A stretch of 64,000 nucleotides of DNA from Rhizoctonia solani (GCF_016906535.1 NC_057382.1:1302001-1366000), one strand, 5' to 3'. Counted from the stretch's first letter, positions 11,315-22,647 are shown. Numbers and translations are program-made. The notes: generated by a model from the sequence alone, not told the origin.

Positions 11315-12502
11315 ATGTCCAGTAGTTCAACCACACTTATCATCGTAATTGGATCTTCCGGATCGTCGCAAGCGACGGTATCACTTACTACACCGAATAG
11401 CACACCTACACCAACTGCATTAGATAGCATATTATCCACTACCTCGACCGCAACTTTACCTCCTTCAACCATGAGCACCGTATCATCTCCGGGTGCCACC
11501 TCATCACTCACCGTTACCTCTCCTACCCCTACCCCTACCCCGACATCTTCCGGATCCGCAGCATCCCGAACTCCGAACCTCGGTGGCATCATCGGCGGAG
11601 CGCTAGGCGGGGCCGCCGCCCTCTTATGGCTTCTCGCTCTCTTGTGGTGGGCAAATCGGCACAGCTGGTTCCGACGACCAGGATACAAACGGCACCGAGA
11701 CTCAGTCGGCGCGTTTGGGAAACGGAGTCCGGCGATCACACCTACTACCGAATCGGCCGGTCCGTTTGGTCGGCCGGCCCCAGCCCCAGCACAACCTCAG
11801 ATGGGCATGTTTGGCGAACGAACGTTTGGCCAGCAGCCTCGGCCTGCCCCACCTCCACCTCCGGCTCCACGCATGAGCTTTGGCGATCCTCCGAGACAGA
11901 GTTACGGTGACCAGTCGAGACAGAGCTTCAGTGACCCTCCAAGACCGAGCTACGGTGATCCACCACGGACGAATTTTGAACGAACGAGTTTTGGTGATTT
12001 ACCAAGACCGAATTTCGGATCTGCGCCGCCCGTACCTGGTCTCCCGCCCCAACCACCGAAACCTAACCCTCCGACTTCAGTTCAGGCTCCGGCTCCAGTT
12101 CCAGTTCCGGTTCCAGCACCTCGTTCATCCACCGGGTTCGGTATAGGCGACCGTTCGAGTTTTGGTGATCGACTCTCTGCGTTTGGCGATAGACCACGAA
12201 GCGGGTTTGGTGATCGACCAAGGTCCGGATTTGGTGATCGACGATCGCCCTCGCCCGATCGAGTTCGTCGTTTCTTTGGTGCCGGCAACGGGAACAAAAA
12301 CGATGAGTGGGCAGGTGCCGGGCGACGGGTGAGCGTCGAACCGGGTACACCCGAGATGGAGGACCGAGGGGGGATATTAGGATTCTTTGCTCGTGCAAAG
12401 GAGAGTGCCGAGAGGAGGAAGAGGGTCAAGGCGGAGTACGAGGAGGATATGAGGAGGATGAGAGGACGGTCGATTGTCGAGTCTGATTATGGACGGTTTT
12501 GA
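11315..12502 (+). CDS. Single-pass membrane protein with FGD-repeat cytoplasmic tail
   Basis: A single-exon ORF of 395 aa. Residues 1-88 are Ser/Thr/Pro-rich. A Gly/Ala/Leu transmembrane helix follows (GGIIGGALGGAAALLWLLALLWW, about 89-111), then a long basic tail. The tail carries about ten degenerate repeats of an FGD-type unit (for example SFGDPPRQ, GFGDRPRS) in two blocks separated by a Pro-rich stretch. The C-terminus contains EYEEDMRRMRGRS, matching the motif in the tail of the protein encoded at 7735-9404. No signal peptide is obvious. The ectodomain is much shorter than in its neighbour and the tail much longer. Function unknown; a membrane-anchored scaffold or sensor is plausible only by layout. 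Confidence 0.75.
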   Translation: MSSSSTTLIIVIGSSGSSQATVSLTTPNSTPTPTALDSILSTTSTATLPPSTMSTVSSPGATSSLTVTSPTPTPTPTSSGSAASRTPNLGGIIGGALGGAAALLWLLALLWWANRHSWFRRPGYKRHRDSVGAFGKRSPAITPTTESAGPFGRPAPAPAQPQMGMFGERTFGQQPRPAPPPPPAPRMSFGDPPRQSYGDQSRQSFSDPPRPSYGDPPRTNFERTSFGDLPRPNFGSAPPVPGLPPQPPKPNPPTSVQAPAPVPVPVPAPRSSTGFGIGDRSSFGDRLSAFGDRPRSGFGDRPRSGFGDRRSPSPDRVRRFFGAGNGNKNDEWAGAGRRVSVEPGTPEMEDRGGILGFFARAKESAERRKRVKAEYEEDMRRMRGRSIVESDYGRF

Positions 12503-13313
12503 TCTCTATTTCTCTTTTTTTTGTGCTTTTGACTATGTTTTGTTCCTTTTTTGTGATTTCCTTCGAGTGTGTGGGTTGATACTGGGCGGACTTTTTTGGT
12601 TTTGTACCGCTTTATGCAATGGAATTGTAGCTGATCTTATATGCTTCACTACGCTATATCAAGAATGAGGGCACTGTAATGTGAAGCCTGCATACAGCGC
12701 GATGGAGTTAGGTTCATTATGTTGGTCCCTGAATGCGTTTCGCTCCTTCCTAATTGGGATAAACCCAGTCAAGGTCTCGATGTATTATCCCCGACTTTTT
12801 GCATTAACCTTGTGCACGATACGTGGGAAAGTAGTGATACAATAGAGCTTGCACTGTCATCCTGGTTTTCCAAACACTATTTTACTATATATACATCAGG
12901 CCAAACTCAGAATAATCACGATATCTATGGTACTGTAACGGTCGGTGAGAGCACTTGATTCGGGTTAGCAAAGCATGACGACGAAATTTGACCATTACAA
13001 TGCGTTCGCATGCCGGAGTCTTTTAGCTTTAAAACGTCCGGGTAAATTATTCTTATTAAAGAGGCACGATAGCATATATAGATGGGGGTGACAAGAAATA
13101 CAACAACATAGCAGAGTGTACATGACATAGACAAGGCTCTGCGCAGTGGCCACACTCCGATTAAAATCATAAAAAATCGCCAGTTGGCAATACTGACAGT
13201 CATATAACTAAATCAAGATTATTCGTGAGGATTCATGCACGTCTGCCAATGACTCGATTACTATTCAAAGAGCACTCGGGTTGAGCGATAGACATCTCCT
13301 TGATTTCGATGAG
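12503..13313. other. Intergenic region between convergent genes
   Basis: This stretch lies between the 3' ends of the plus-strand membrane protein gene and the minus-strand kinase gene. It is AT-rich and holds no supported ORF. Confidence 0.5.
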
Positions 13314-15080
13314 CTAGTGGAAAGATAAGGTCGAGTATTCATATATTTCTAAATCCCTTACAGCATCTTTTACTTCGGTTGCTGTTGGCCGGAGCTTTGG
13401 GTCTTGCTCCCAGCATCGAATAAGCAAGTTCCATAGCTTATCCTTTTCCGGCTGATCGCTAATTATATCGTCGAAATCGGGACGATGGGGAAGTATGTTA
13501 CGAAAAACATGTGACAAAACTGCGAGATCCGATTTCCCAGCATACGGGGGCTCTCCTGTTGCGATTTGCTACCAATCGATTTAGCTTTTGTATTCTCAGG
13601 CTCTAAACTACTTACAAGAATTGTCTAGAAGATCCAGTGCGATAAAAACATGTCATAAAATGATACCTTGAAAATAACAAAACATAAACACATACCATTC
13701 CTAGTGCATATATATCGGTTTCGACCGTATACTTGTCGTTGGTTCCATCCAAGATCTCCGGTGCCTTGGTTTTTTTCTAATGAGATTTCTTGACCATCTC
13801 AAGCTATGTATCTACTCACTGTGAATTGTGCACTAAATGGGAGTGAACTTGAGGTCCTGGTGAAGCGCAGAGTAAAACTGTGAATGAATGTAGCACTGCC
13901 AAAATCCACAAGCTGAGTACTCCCACTATCCGAGATGATAACGTTCTCCTAAATCTCATTAAATTCTATCGTTACGGGCGAGAGAGCGGGAGATAATATT
14001 TACTGCTTTTACGTCGCCGTGTACCTGTAATAAATACCATTAGCATCGATGGGGGCAGGTTGTGGTAATGCAATGCACTCACAATTCCTATACCATGTAA
14101 ATATTCTAATGAGCTGGCCACCTCAATGCACTGATAGCAGCCATAGGGCGTGCGCTCAGTCAATGCATATATAAATTAAAGGAGTACTCACAAATCGCAA
14201 TTTGTCACAAACCAAGCCGTTCCCGAGGTAACGTGCCAATGAGCCATTTTGTGCCCAAGGAGAGACAAGCAGGATTGCATCTTTATAAAAGACAAAACCT
14301 ATAGCTTTCATGACTCCGGGGTGGTCACACTTTGACCAAGCATATATTTCGTGGGCAGCGTGCTGAAGTATCGGATTTAACAAGAGAATACCTTGAAGTA
14401 GACTATGGAATTCGACATACTTTCCAGTGCTTATCACTCGGACTCCAAGCACCCCACTGGCCTATCATCTCAATACATTTTATGGCTACTAGTTGTCCAT
14501 CCCGTAGTGCACCATGATATACTGAACCAAATCCTCCATGCGCAAATGATCGATAGCTGCAGCGTTTAAAATCGAGCTCGGAAGTGATGTCCTTGATACC
14601 AGTTTGAATAAGCATGGCTGCTATTTGCCGGGGGGACTAGAGGCGATGGCATTAGGGTCTGAATTAGGAGTATAGGACGATGAACAAACCATTTTGCTAG
14701 AGATCAATTTTGCCTGTGAGGAGCTGCTCAACAAATCCGGAGTCGACTGGGTATGAGCTTAGAGTAAGGTTAGAACAAGGTTGAGCTAAATGTTTGCGGA
14801 CTTAACTTGCCTACATCTGTAAAATGTGCTGTCGGAGAGAGGGAGGGAAGTCCTGGAGTTAGGGGAGGCCAGGAGTAGAGAGACAAAATCCCGTCCTGGG
14901 TCCCCACTATGACTCTCCGTTCGGCTGTGTCCCCTAAAATAATGAATTTGAATAAAATAGCAATATTTTCTTGATAAGTAGTACAAGGTATTAGCCACAA
15001 AGTGTAACTTGCGTAATAATATTGATGGCATTACCAATTACAGCCTGCCTGAGCTTGTTATAACAAGTAGCCAATCCCAT
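13314..15080 (-). CDS. Tyrosine-kinase-like (TKL) protein kinase, 388 aa, 11 exons
   Basis: Exons, 5' to 3' on the minus strand: 15035-15080, 14811-14933, 14690-14757, 14421-14636, 14192-14362, 14083-14130, 14004-14024, 13820-13948, 13696-13776, 13616-13624 and 13314-13568; all join in frame. The first ~100 residues form a low-complexity N-terminus. Kinase motifs follow: glycine loop AHGGFGSVYHG (111-121, first Gly replaced by Ala), VAIK Lys132, helix-C Glu156, catalytic loop HGDVKAEN with Asp228, DFG Asp246, APE at 279-281, and the C-lobe DIYALG motif. All key catalytic residues are present, so activity is expected. The HGD loop in place of HRD is common in the large kinase families of Rhizoctonia-like fungi. 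Intron 2 is GC-AG (donor GCAAGT at 14810). Exon 10 is only 9 nt and exon 7 is 21 nt. Substrate unknown. Confidence 0.88.
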
Positions 15081-15432
15081 GCATACGTGATTCATAGCTA
15101 TGAACGCGTGCGATTCACGTGATGAGTCACAATCGTTCTAGTTTCAAACTTAGAGGCAGTCTAAAGTAATTTGTGGGGACTAGTTTTGCTTTGTGCACAG
15201 AGATGTGTGTAGGGGGAGGGGTCTCTATAGGTCTGAGAGAGTTGTTGAATGTAGGGGACCTTATAAGTCCACTCGACGAAACATGCATTTGATGCAAGAA
15301 CAGTAACTTCGAGGGAACAGTAACATCAACCCCCTGTCCAGAAATGGAAACATCCTTCAGTACACCACGTTGCCCTTTGGTTTTTGGGGACAGATTGACA
15401 TAAGGTTTTGTGCTTTTCACCACGTCACTTGA
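15081..15432. other. Upstream region of the kinase gene
   Basis: Contains the presumed kinase promoter. A minus-strand ORF spans 15127-15588 but runs into the repeat island and has no recognised motif, so I do not call it a gene. Confidence 0.4.
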
Positions 15433-16333
15433 GGACCCCCAATTATCCCGGTGGAGGCGTCTTCGGCTTCCGGACATGGGTCCTAGTGGGCGGGAGGGGT
15501 GAGGCATCATTTTTTCCGGACATGAGGCCATGGTTGGAGGGGGTAGGCATCGTGCAATTCCGGATATGACGGGGTCGCCGTGGGCCAAGGCATCTTCGGC
15601 TTCCGGACATCACGTGGGTCCTTCCTCCGGGTAATTATTTTTCCGGGTGCTAACGCTGTTATACAGAGCTAATTCAAATGTAATGGTGTTCAACTCGTGA
15701 GCCAGGTCGCGTTCCCAGTATATTGGCCTATTTTATTTACTACTGTAAATTGAATTTATTGTTTTCACCTCCCATTTTGAGTTCAAAATCCCGGATATAT
15801 ACATCAAGGAGGGCGGATATAATGGGATGAGCCTATGGGTCCCCCAGACTACCCATCTTGGCCACATCTCATATATTGTTGTCCAAACCTATCAGAAGGT
15901 TGGATCGCGGGCCAAGTACTGTGCTATATACCTTGGTCGGCCAATGGAGATCCCTTACTACCAGCTTGTACTGACAAATGCGCTCTTGATGTGTGTTGGC
16001 TTCGTAAACACGCCAGCCTCGCAAACTGAGGATTTGGAGTCAAAGGATCGCCACATTATCGAGGAGAGAGATGAGTTAGTTAGGCTGTTATCCGAGCTGG
16101 AGAAGGCTGGTATACCGCGAGTGGGCTCAAAAACTGGGGAGGATCGTAAAAGAAAAATATATGTATATATGTATAGATAAATACATTTAAGCGCTGGGCG
16201 CATACGACCCGAGGCACCATTCAACTTCCGGACATCGATGGTTCGGGGTCCGAGGCATCTTCGGGTTCCGGATATGAACACTAGTAGACAGCCGGATTTG
16301 GGAAGACGCCTCCACCGGGATAATTGGGGGTCC
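15433..16333. repeat. Repeat island with a 32-nt inverted repeat, MITE-like
   Basis: A 32-nt segment at 15433-15464 recurs exactly as its reverse complement at 16302-16333, about 870 bp away. Just inside both arms lie six copies of a direct unit whose core is AGGCRYC, about six bases, then TTCCGGAYAT. The interior (about 15650-16200) has no recognised coding region; an ORF at 15827-16180 shows no motif. Paired arms plus subterminal repeats suggest a non-autonomous DNA transposon, but I could not define outer ends or a target-site duplication. It may instead be part of a longer, decayed element. Confidence 0.55.
15455..15610 (+). repeat. ~44-bp direct repeat array (four units)
   Basis: Units carrying TTCCGGA[C/T]AT start at 15468, 15514, 15558 and 15601, spaced 46, 44 and 43 bases. 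Each is preceded by AGGC[A/G]TC. Two further units lie near the other arm at 16226 and 16266. The TCCGGA core is palindromic. Such evenly spaced subterminal repeats often bind a transposase, but they could equally be a host factor array. Confidence 0.6.
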
Positions 16334-16440
16334 TGTCACTTGTGCATCACGTGCAGACCGCCGAGGCGCCTGTATTTTGAATGCAGCGTCGTGAAAACTG
16401 AGACTAATGGGGTTTGGACTACGTATATACACTCATATAT

Positions 16441-16480
16441 CGATTTTGCACAATTTTACCACATTTTTTGTGCAAAATCG
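16441..16480. repeat. Perfect 13-bp inverted repeat (hairpin)
   Basis: The arms at 16441-16453 and 16468-16480 are exact reverse complements around a 14-nt AT-rich loop. It lies just outside the repeat island. It could be a transcription terminator-like hairpin, a footprint of a small palindromic element, or chance; no adjacent gene end explains it. Confidence 0.5.
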
Positions 16481-16862
16481 TTCTAGTTGACGAGAAATCC
16501 CGCATTCATCATGATTTTCCACCTCGGCACTAAATAAAAGCGCACATATTTGGGTTAGGTGATGGGCGATCGCTAACGCCCACATTAGCAGTCGGTTTGA
16601 TTATGACAGCTATACCATGCTTATTTTTTGTGCGTCGCGATCAAGCGCCGGGGTGGAGTTGATGAGCGGTGTGATTGGTCACAGGGCGTGAGAGCGGGCA
16701 GGCGCACGGACCACCTCCGGAAGATATACGTCTCGTTGGATAATCAGACGCAGGATCAACTCCCTTGTTGTAATTCGGTAGGTTTGTGCTCGTGTGGCGG
16801 GAGTGTTTGGCAGGGCGGTGTTTGTTTGTCGTGGCACTGACTGACGTTGTGGTAAGCGCTCG

Positions 16863-19840
16863 ATGGCGTCGACAAGCGGAATGCGCAAGGGCAAACGGAC
16901 GTCGGGGGTGTTGCCGCGAGTGGCGATTCGGTAAGCAAATTGCAAGAAAGAAAGATGGGTATACATGCATGGGGCTGACACACACATGTATGTACTACTT
17001 CAGACTGATAATCGACTTGACTGCCACGGTCGATGGACCATACTGTATCCCAAGCTGCGTGGAAGATTCGTGGAGCCACCAAGTATGGCTGGGGCTGTAT
17101 GTCGCACGGGTATTGACCACGCTACGGAGTGTATCGCGTGGGTGGCGGGACGTGGGCAAGTCCTTTCCCTATCTATTGGCGCGCGCGCTAATTGCTTTGT
17201 TTAGCCGACGAGCACCCGACATGGCACACCCTGTGCTGCATGTTCGACCCATACTCGCTCCACTCCCAGCCCCGAACGCACCTCGATCCTACCCAAGTCC
17301 CGTCGCAGCCGCCCCTAAACGCCGACACATTCAGGCGCATTATACGCGCGACGTGTCTTGTCTGTGCCGTCACTTGTCCCGACATCCAAGCCTATCGTCG
17401 ACGAGCCGCAAAGATCCCACAGCCTCTGACTTATCCAACTCCGTCGGCAATCTGGGGTCTAATTCCGGCATGTGCAATTCATCGTCCTCTGGCATTTTGT
17501 GCTCGGTGTCTGCGCTCCGAACCCACAACGCTCGGTCTTTATGGCTTCCCACCGCTCACACTTGCCCCCCTGGCTGCCAACGAACGCGATATCGAGCTCG
17601 TACGCTGGTGTGATCTACGAACGCCTGCCGGGGCTGGAGTTCGGGCTGTGTGTGGCGCCTGTCGCCATGAACGCATTCGCACCGAGTTGATTCGCGGCCG
17701 CGGGGCAAACATGGCTCCCTGGATGGGCAGCGGATTCTGGGACTGGGACTATGAAAGTGTCGACGGGTGGTCTGTCCCTTGGGAGTCCGGCCTTTCCAGA
17801 CGAGATATCGACAAATTGTTGCGCAGCGAAGAGATCGTTGGCGTCGGTAAGCTACCTGTACTACTCATCTTCTCCTCTAACCTCTTCTAGTCAATCAATA
17901 TGCCGAATACGGAGACTGGACAATTCGCGAAGCCATCGAGGAAATGGAAGAGCGAGTTTGGATGCGCTGGTGGACCAAGGCCAGTGAAATGGAAGGTCTC
18001 GTCCGTGCCACCGCCCGACTCCAACGCATGGAAGAGCGCGCCGCCGAGCCTCTCGACACTGATGATGAATCCGACGAAGAGGACGATCTCCTTAGCCTAA
18101 GTGACGAATTCGGTCTAAGGGATATGATTTTCCAAGACTGGGCAAGAAACCGTATTCTCGAAGGTAAATTGTCGGACTTCTAATGACATCAATTAATTAA
18201 TGTTTGATTTGTTTTGATCAGGGATTTGGCTCTCTCCTCATATAGACATCAACCAGTACCACAGTGCCGCAAGTTCCAATTCAGAATTTCGACACCTCCC
18301 CCAGAGATTGGCACCTCGCCATCCGTTTGGCCATGTCCAACGCACTCCTCCGACCTTACCCCGGGTATTTAACTCTACGACTCTCACTGCTGTGCGAGAC
18401 CCCCAGGACCATACACGACGAATGTACATTCGTTGTCCCGCCAATTTTTACCTTTCTAATCCACCCCCTCCCGCGCGGTTGACGTACTCGTTATCGAGAG
18501 CCTGGGAAACTGCAATGCGCTCAATTATTGGACCGGCAATTTCGAACATTGTAGCGAGGATAGTGAAGGAGTGTAAATTTGCCGAAGAGGTATTTCAAGC
18601 TGGAACCGAGCGTGGCATAGTCGATCCAGATATTGAACAAGCCCAGTCCATGGGTATAGACGTTGGACGTGCTCAACGAGTCGATCTGGAATCTATCCGG
18701 TCTCAGTGCGTCCTCTCTCGGGGCGAACCTGACCCATGCAAAGTCGTTTCGAGGATCGGAGTAGACAGGCTTGTCGAGATTTTGCGTACTCCCGAGCCAT
18801 GGGTTGAAGGTGGTGGTTGGGAAGATGTGTACGTTGATTGGGAAGATGCAGATAGCTTCCGGGATAGGGACTCGGCGACTCCTAGTAATTTCCGCGAGTC
18901 GATTGCCCATGGTAACTTCCGCGATCATGGCTCGGTGACGCCCAACAATTTCCGAGACCTAGAATCCGCGAATATCCCGCGCGAACGTGAGCCTTCACTG
19001 GCGCCCAGCTCGGTCGCACCCACACTGCGGGAGTCGGTTGCTCCTAGCCCACCGCCTTCGACTATTTCGGCTCAGAGCCCACCTCCGACGATGGCCTCAG
19101 CACAGAGCCCACGTCCCTCGACTATCTCGGCCCCGAGCCCGACCGACCAGCGCTCGAGCCCAGTATCAACCACACCCAGCCCCGAAGCATTAACTAGCCC
19201 GTCGACAATGCGCACAACCCCGAGCCCTCCGCCCATTATCGATGGAAAAAGGCTCATCAGCGAGTCGGAGAATTATGTTACACATTCACACGCGGACGGC
19301 TTCGCCCACTCACAAACGGACAACTTTCACCACCCACACTCGCGCTCACACACACGCACAGGAAGTTTCACAACCTCGCCCCGCCTGCCTACCTCTCCCA
19401 TACTCAAGAAACCGCTCCATCCCATCCCGCTCGTTCCGATCTCCGGGTACTACCTTGGCCAGCAGACCAAGGTCGTGTTGGAAATGCTGTGGCGCGAGGC
19501 GACTGGGGGGTTATGGATGTGTCGATGCACGATATGTACAAGGGCGATGCAGGTGCAGGGTGTTCCGAGTGTTCAGCAGCACACATATGCAGGGTATCAA
19601 CAGACGCAGAACCAGACGTATACAGGAAACCAACAGACCCAGCCTCAGCCTCAACCTCAGCCTCAATCTCAGGTCGGGTATCTAAGTGGTTGGAATTTGG
19701 AGCCGATGAACGTCGAGGAGCCTGAAGTCGAGGTCGAGGGTAAAGGTAAAGGTGTTGTGGGGAGAAGGAGCCGGGAGAGAGAGGATGGTGAAGAGAGGGG
19801 CGAAAGAAAGAGGTGCAAGATTGGGGTTGAGGTTGCGTAA
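16863..19840 (+). CDS. F-box-like protein with long disordered C-terminus, 917 aa
   Basis: Five exons (16863-16930, 17004-17155, 17205-17846, 17891-18163, 18222-19840) join in frame. The N-terminal region ends in a segment resembling the end of an F-box, LRSVSRGWRDVADEHPTWHTL, formed across the exon 2/3 junction. The next ~200 residues contain Cys pairs (CLVCAVTC, FCARCLRSE, VCGACRHE), a possible metal-binding region. An acidic stretch (DTDDESDEEDD) and a Ser/Pro-rich disordered part follow, with repeats of (S/A)xSPxPS type. The C-terminus has CRCTICTRAM, a Gln-rich run and a basic nuclear-localisation-like tail. F-box proteins recruit substrates to SCF ubiquitin ligases; that role is inferred from the N-terminus only. 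Intron 2 uses a GC donor (GCAAGT at 17156). Confidence 0.7.
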
Positions 19841-21636
19841 ATTTGGTCGATGCCGGTGGAGTGTAAGATCCCCTATTCTCGTGTTCAACACAAAACAGAA
19901 AACCCCAGTTACCCATTTTTGTTCTCTTATGTGCTTGCCGTTTTCTCGCTGTCTGTGTCTGTGTGTGTTTTATGTATGTTAGAAGAAGTGGGGGGATGTA
20001 TTGTACATATTCAAGTTTGATGCAATGAGAAATATGTTTGTGAAGTCCATCTGGCTGCGCCTCTTTTCTGTCGATCACTGCAATATTTCTCTTCTTTTCT
20101 CAGGTTTCATTGCGTCAGAGAGATCGACCATCAGAGTTTAATTAAGTTCTAAACTACAGAACAGCAGCTGTCGTCATACACACCCGTTTGATGTTTGATC
20201 GACAGGTACCAATAGGGTGTGATTTCCAGAAGGTTTGGGCCCCACATGTACCTATGGATCTTCCGGGGTTACATTTGACCACGCGATGCCATGTTGGATC
20301 GGGACCTGATTTTTGCGTGAGCAAAGTAGTCCGTTCCTAAGGTAGGAGGGGTTAACCAGTTCTCACGCGAGGAAGTCAACGTGCGCGAGGAAGCCGCGAA
20401 TTCGTTTTTATCGGATAAAGTCGATTCTGGTTCTCGCGTGTCGATCGCATATACATGACGCGCCGAGACAGGGGCAAAGTCGGTTATATATTTATAATTA
20501 CATCACTGGAATTCCTAGTATTTGAGATCAAGAGGGGTAGAGAAGGAGAGAGGGGGGGAGAGTTACCGAATCATGGATTCAAATCATCGATCTTGAAATT
20601 AGTCACACAGGCTTTGCAATCCGGTCTTCTGAAATATGGTATTCGACATGTTTAGAAGTTACAAATGAAGAGAAGGGAGGGGGGTAATACCGGAGATAGG
20701 AGCGAAGGGGCGGGCGCGAGTGTGGACTCCCGAGCTGTGTGCAAGTTCCTTCTTTGGAAGTTCTGAGGCTGTGGTTGGCCGTATCTGTAATTCCCCGGCT
20801 AGGCTTGGGTACATTCGACTTGCAGTGCTGATTCTTAAGTTTGATTGTGCGGTGCCTCGGGCATTCAAATAGAGAAAGACTGGATATTGCATGTGAGGAA
20901 ATAGGGAGACGTTGCCACATTGACCATGATAATTCATATCGAATTTTATAGTGATATACAGACCATGCGTGATTGATAGTGGTAAGCACTCACAGTAAAG
21001 TTTCCAGAAAGATTTGGATGTATAATATAACAGGGTAGGAAGTACAGAACAAACCCGAAGAGAACAAGAGATTAGATCGGCATCAAGGCAAAGAATTGCC
21101 ACATATCGCTATGAGATCTATCCACTGGACACGGCAGAGATTATAGGTCTCTAGTATGCTAGGAAATTGAATGTAGATGCGCTAGGTCGCTTAGCACTTT
21201 GCACAATATTGTCACTGGGATGCTACCTCGAAATTCATTGTACGTCAATTGTAAAGTGCAAGAATTTTGCGTGTTGGCATCAGAGCAATATCTGTTATAT
21301 AGTGCTCAAGTATGTGTTACAGTATAATAAGCCGAGTGATAACACTGTATGCGTAGACTTTCAGGAGCCCAAATGCCTGAGATCTGTGACCCGCCTTTCC
21401 TTAAACCAGTAAATATGAACGGAGTAGCCACCTGCGCCACAGGATCCCAATCACGTGAATACCGGAAACGGACTGTTGCTGATTGTCCGGTCCGGTGATG
21501 ACCCCATCTCAAATCTCGTTCCATGCCACCACCGTCGAATCATATATTCTCCTTTTTTTGGGCAAATAACAGGTAGCCAGGAATTATATAAAGCTGGTTT
21601 ATCTGAACTACTGCTACAGACGACCACGACTACACA
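19841..21636. other. Intergenic region, no gene recognised
   Basis: The 3' flank of the F-box-like gene is T-rich. Minus-strand ORFs at 20603-21102 show no motif. A purine-rich tract lies at about 20535-20560. The last ~100 bases are the PanB promoter. Confidence 0.45.
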
Positions 21637-22647
21637 ATGCTCGCTTCTACTTCACGGACTGCTACATATGTAGTGGGGCAACAGTGTCGGGTGTTTGTGT
21701 CGCGACGATGGATGAGTGTGCGACCAGAGGAAAAAGAAGTACATGGTATGCGAATGAATTTATTGTATTTATATATACGACTTATATGCTATGTAGCACG
21801 TAAAAAGGTTACGATCCAAAAACTCCATGCACTCAAACAAAAGGGAACACCCATCACGGTGCTTACAGCCTACGATTATCCTAGTGGTGTACGGTGCGAA
21901 CGTGGGGACATTGATGTCACACTCGTTGGGGATAGTTTGGCTCAAGTGGCTCTTGGGTATGACTCGACCACACGCCTGACGCTAGACGAGATGCTTCATC
22001 ATATCCGTGCCGTCGCTCGAGGGTCGCGTGCGCCATTCTTAGTAGCAGATATGCCATTTGGAACGTACCATGCCTCAGTGGAAGACAGTATTCGCTCTGC
22101 TGTACGAATGGTTCGTGAGGGTGGAGCTGAAGCAGTCAAACTTGAGGGAGGGAAGGAACTCGTGCCTACCGTCAAGGCACTAACAAGCATTGGGATACCA
22201 GTCATGGCGCACATTGGGTTACTTCCACAACGACACACTGCCTCATCAGGGTACCGAGTTCAGGGGAAGGATACTGCGAGCGCAATCGAATTAATCCATG
22301 CGGCCAACGAATTGCAACATGCAGGGGCGTTTTCTATTGTTCTAGAGGCGGTCCCACACCTTCTTGCGACACATATCAGTAAACGAATACGCATACCTAC
22401 TATCGGTATCGGTGCCGGACCCGGGTGCGATGGGCAAGTACTCGTTCAAGACGATGCATTGGGGGTATGGTCGGGCCACAAAGCTAAATTCGTACGAAGG
22501 TTCGCCGAGATTGGACCTGCAGCGACAGAGGGTGTCTGTGCATATGCCAAGGCGGTTAGGGATGGAAGTTTCCCGACTGTGGGCACCGAATCGTATGACA
22601 TGGACCCCAAAGAATGGGAAAAAATTGCAGAACATGAACAAGCTTGA
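21637..22647 (+). CDS. panB: 3-methyl-2-oxobutanoate hydroxymethyltransferase (ketopantoate hydroxymethyltransferase)
   Basis: PanB transfers a hydroxymethyl group from 5,10-methylenetetrahydrofolate to 2-oxoisovalerate, the first committed step of pantothenate synthesis. Exons 21637-21745 and 21797-22647 flank a 51-nt intron that keeps the frame open if retained; spliced length is 319 aa. Conserved motifs are TAYDYPSG, VGDSLAQV (Mg-ligand Asp), VADMPFGTY (second Asp), VKLEGG (Lys and Glu), MAHIGLLPQ and VLEAVP (catalytic Glu). The first ~30 residues are basic, Ser/Thr-rich and Arg-containing (CRVFVSRRWMSV), consistent with mitochondrial targeting. The gene looks intact and converges with the RtcB-like remnant downstream. 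Confidence 0.95.
   Translation: MLASTSRTATYVVGQQCRVFVSRRWMSVRPEEKEVHGMRMNLLYLYIRLICYVARKKVTIQKLHALKQKGTPITVLTAYDYPSGVRCERGDIDVTLVGDSLAQVALGYDSTTRLTLDEMLHHIRAVARGSRAPFLVADMPFGTYHASVEDSIRSAVRMVREGGAEAVKLEGGKELVPTVKALTSIGIPVMAHIGLLPQRHTASSGYRVQGKDTASAIELIHAANELQHAGAFSIVLEAVPHLLATHISKRIRIPTIGIGAGPGCDGQVLVQDDALGVWSGHKAKFVRRFAEIGPAATEGVCAYAKAVRDGSFPTVGTESYDMDPKEWEKIAEHEQA

Noticed and set aside
14605..14615. The kinase start at 14615 (MLIQTGIKDIT)
   Set aside because: Three upstream exons join in phase, including a GC-AG intron, and extend the protein to an ATG at 15080.
15127..15588. A 153-aa minus-strand ORF upstream of the kinase gene
   Set aside because: It runs through the repeat island, shares its repeated words with sequence at 16240-16330, and has no protein motif.
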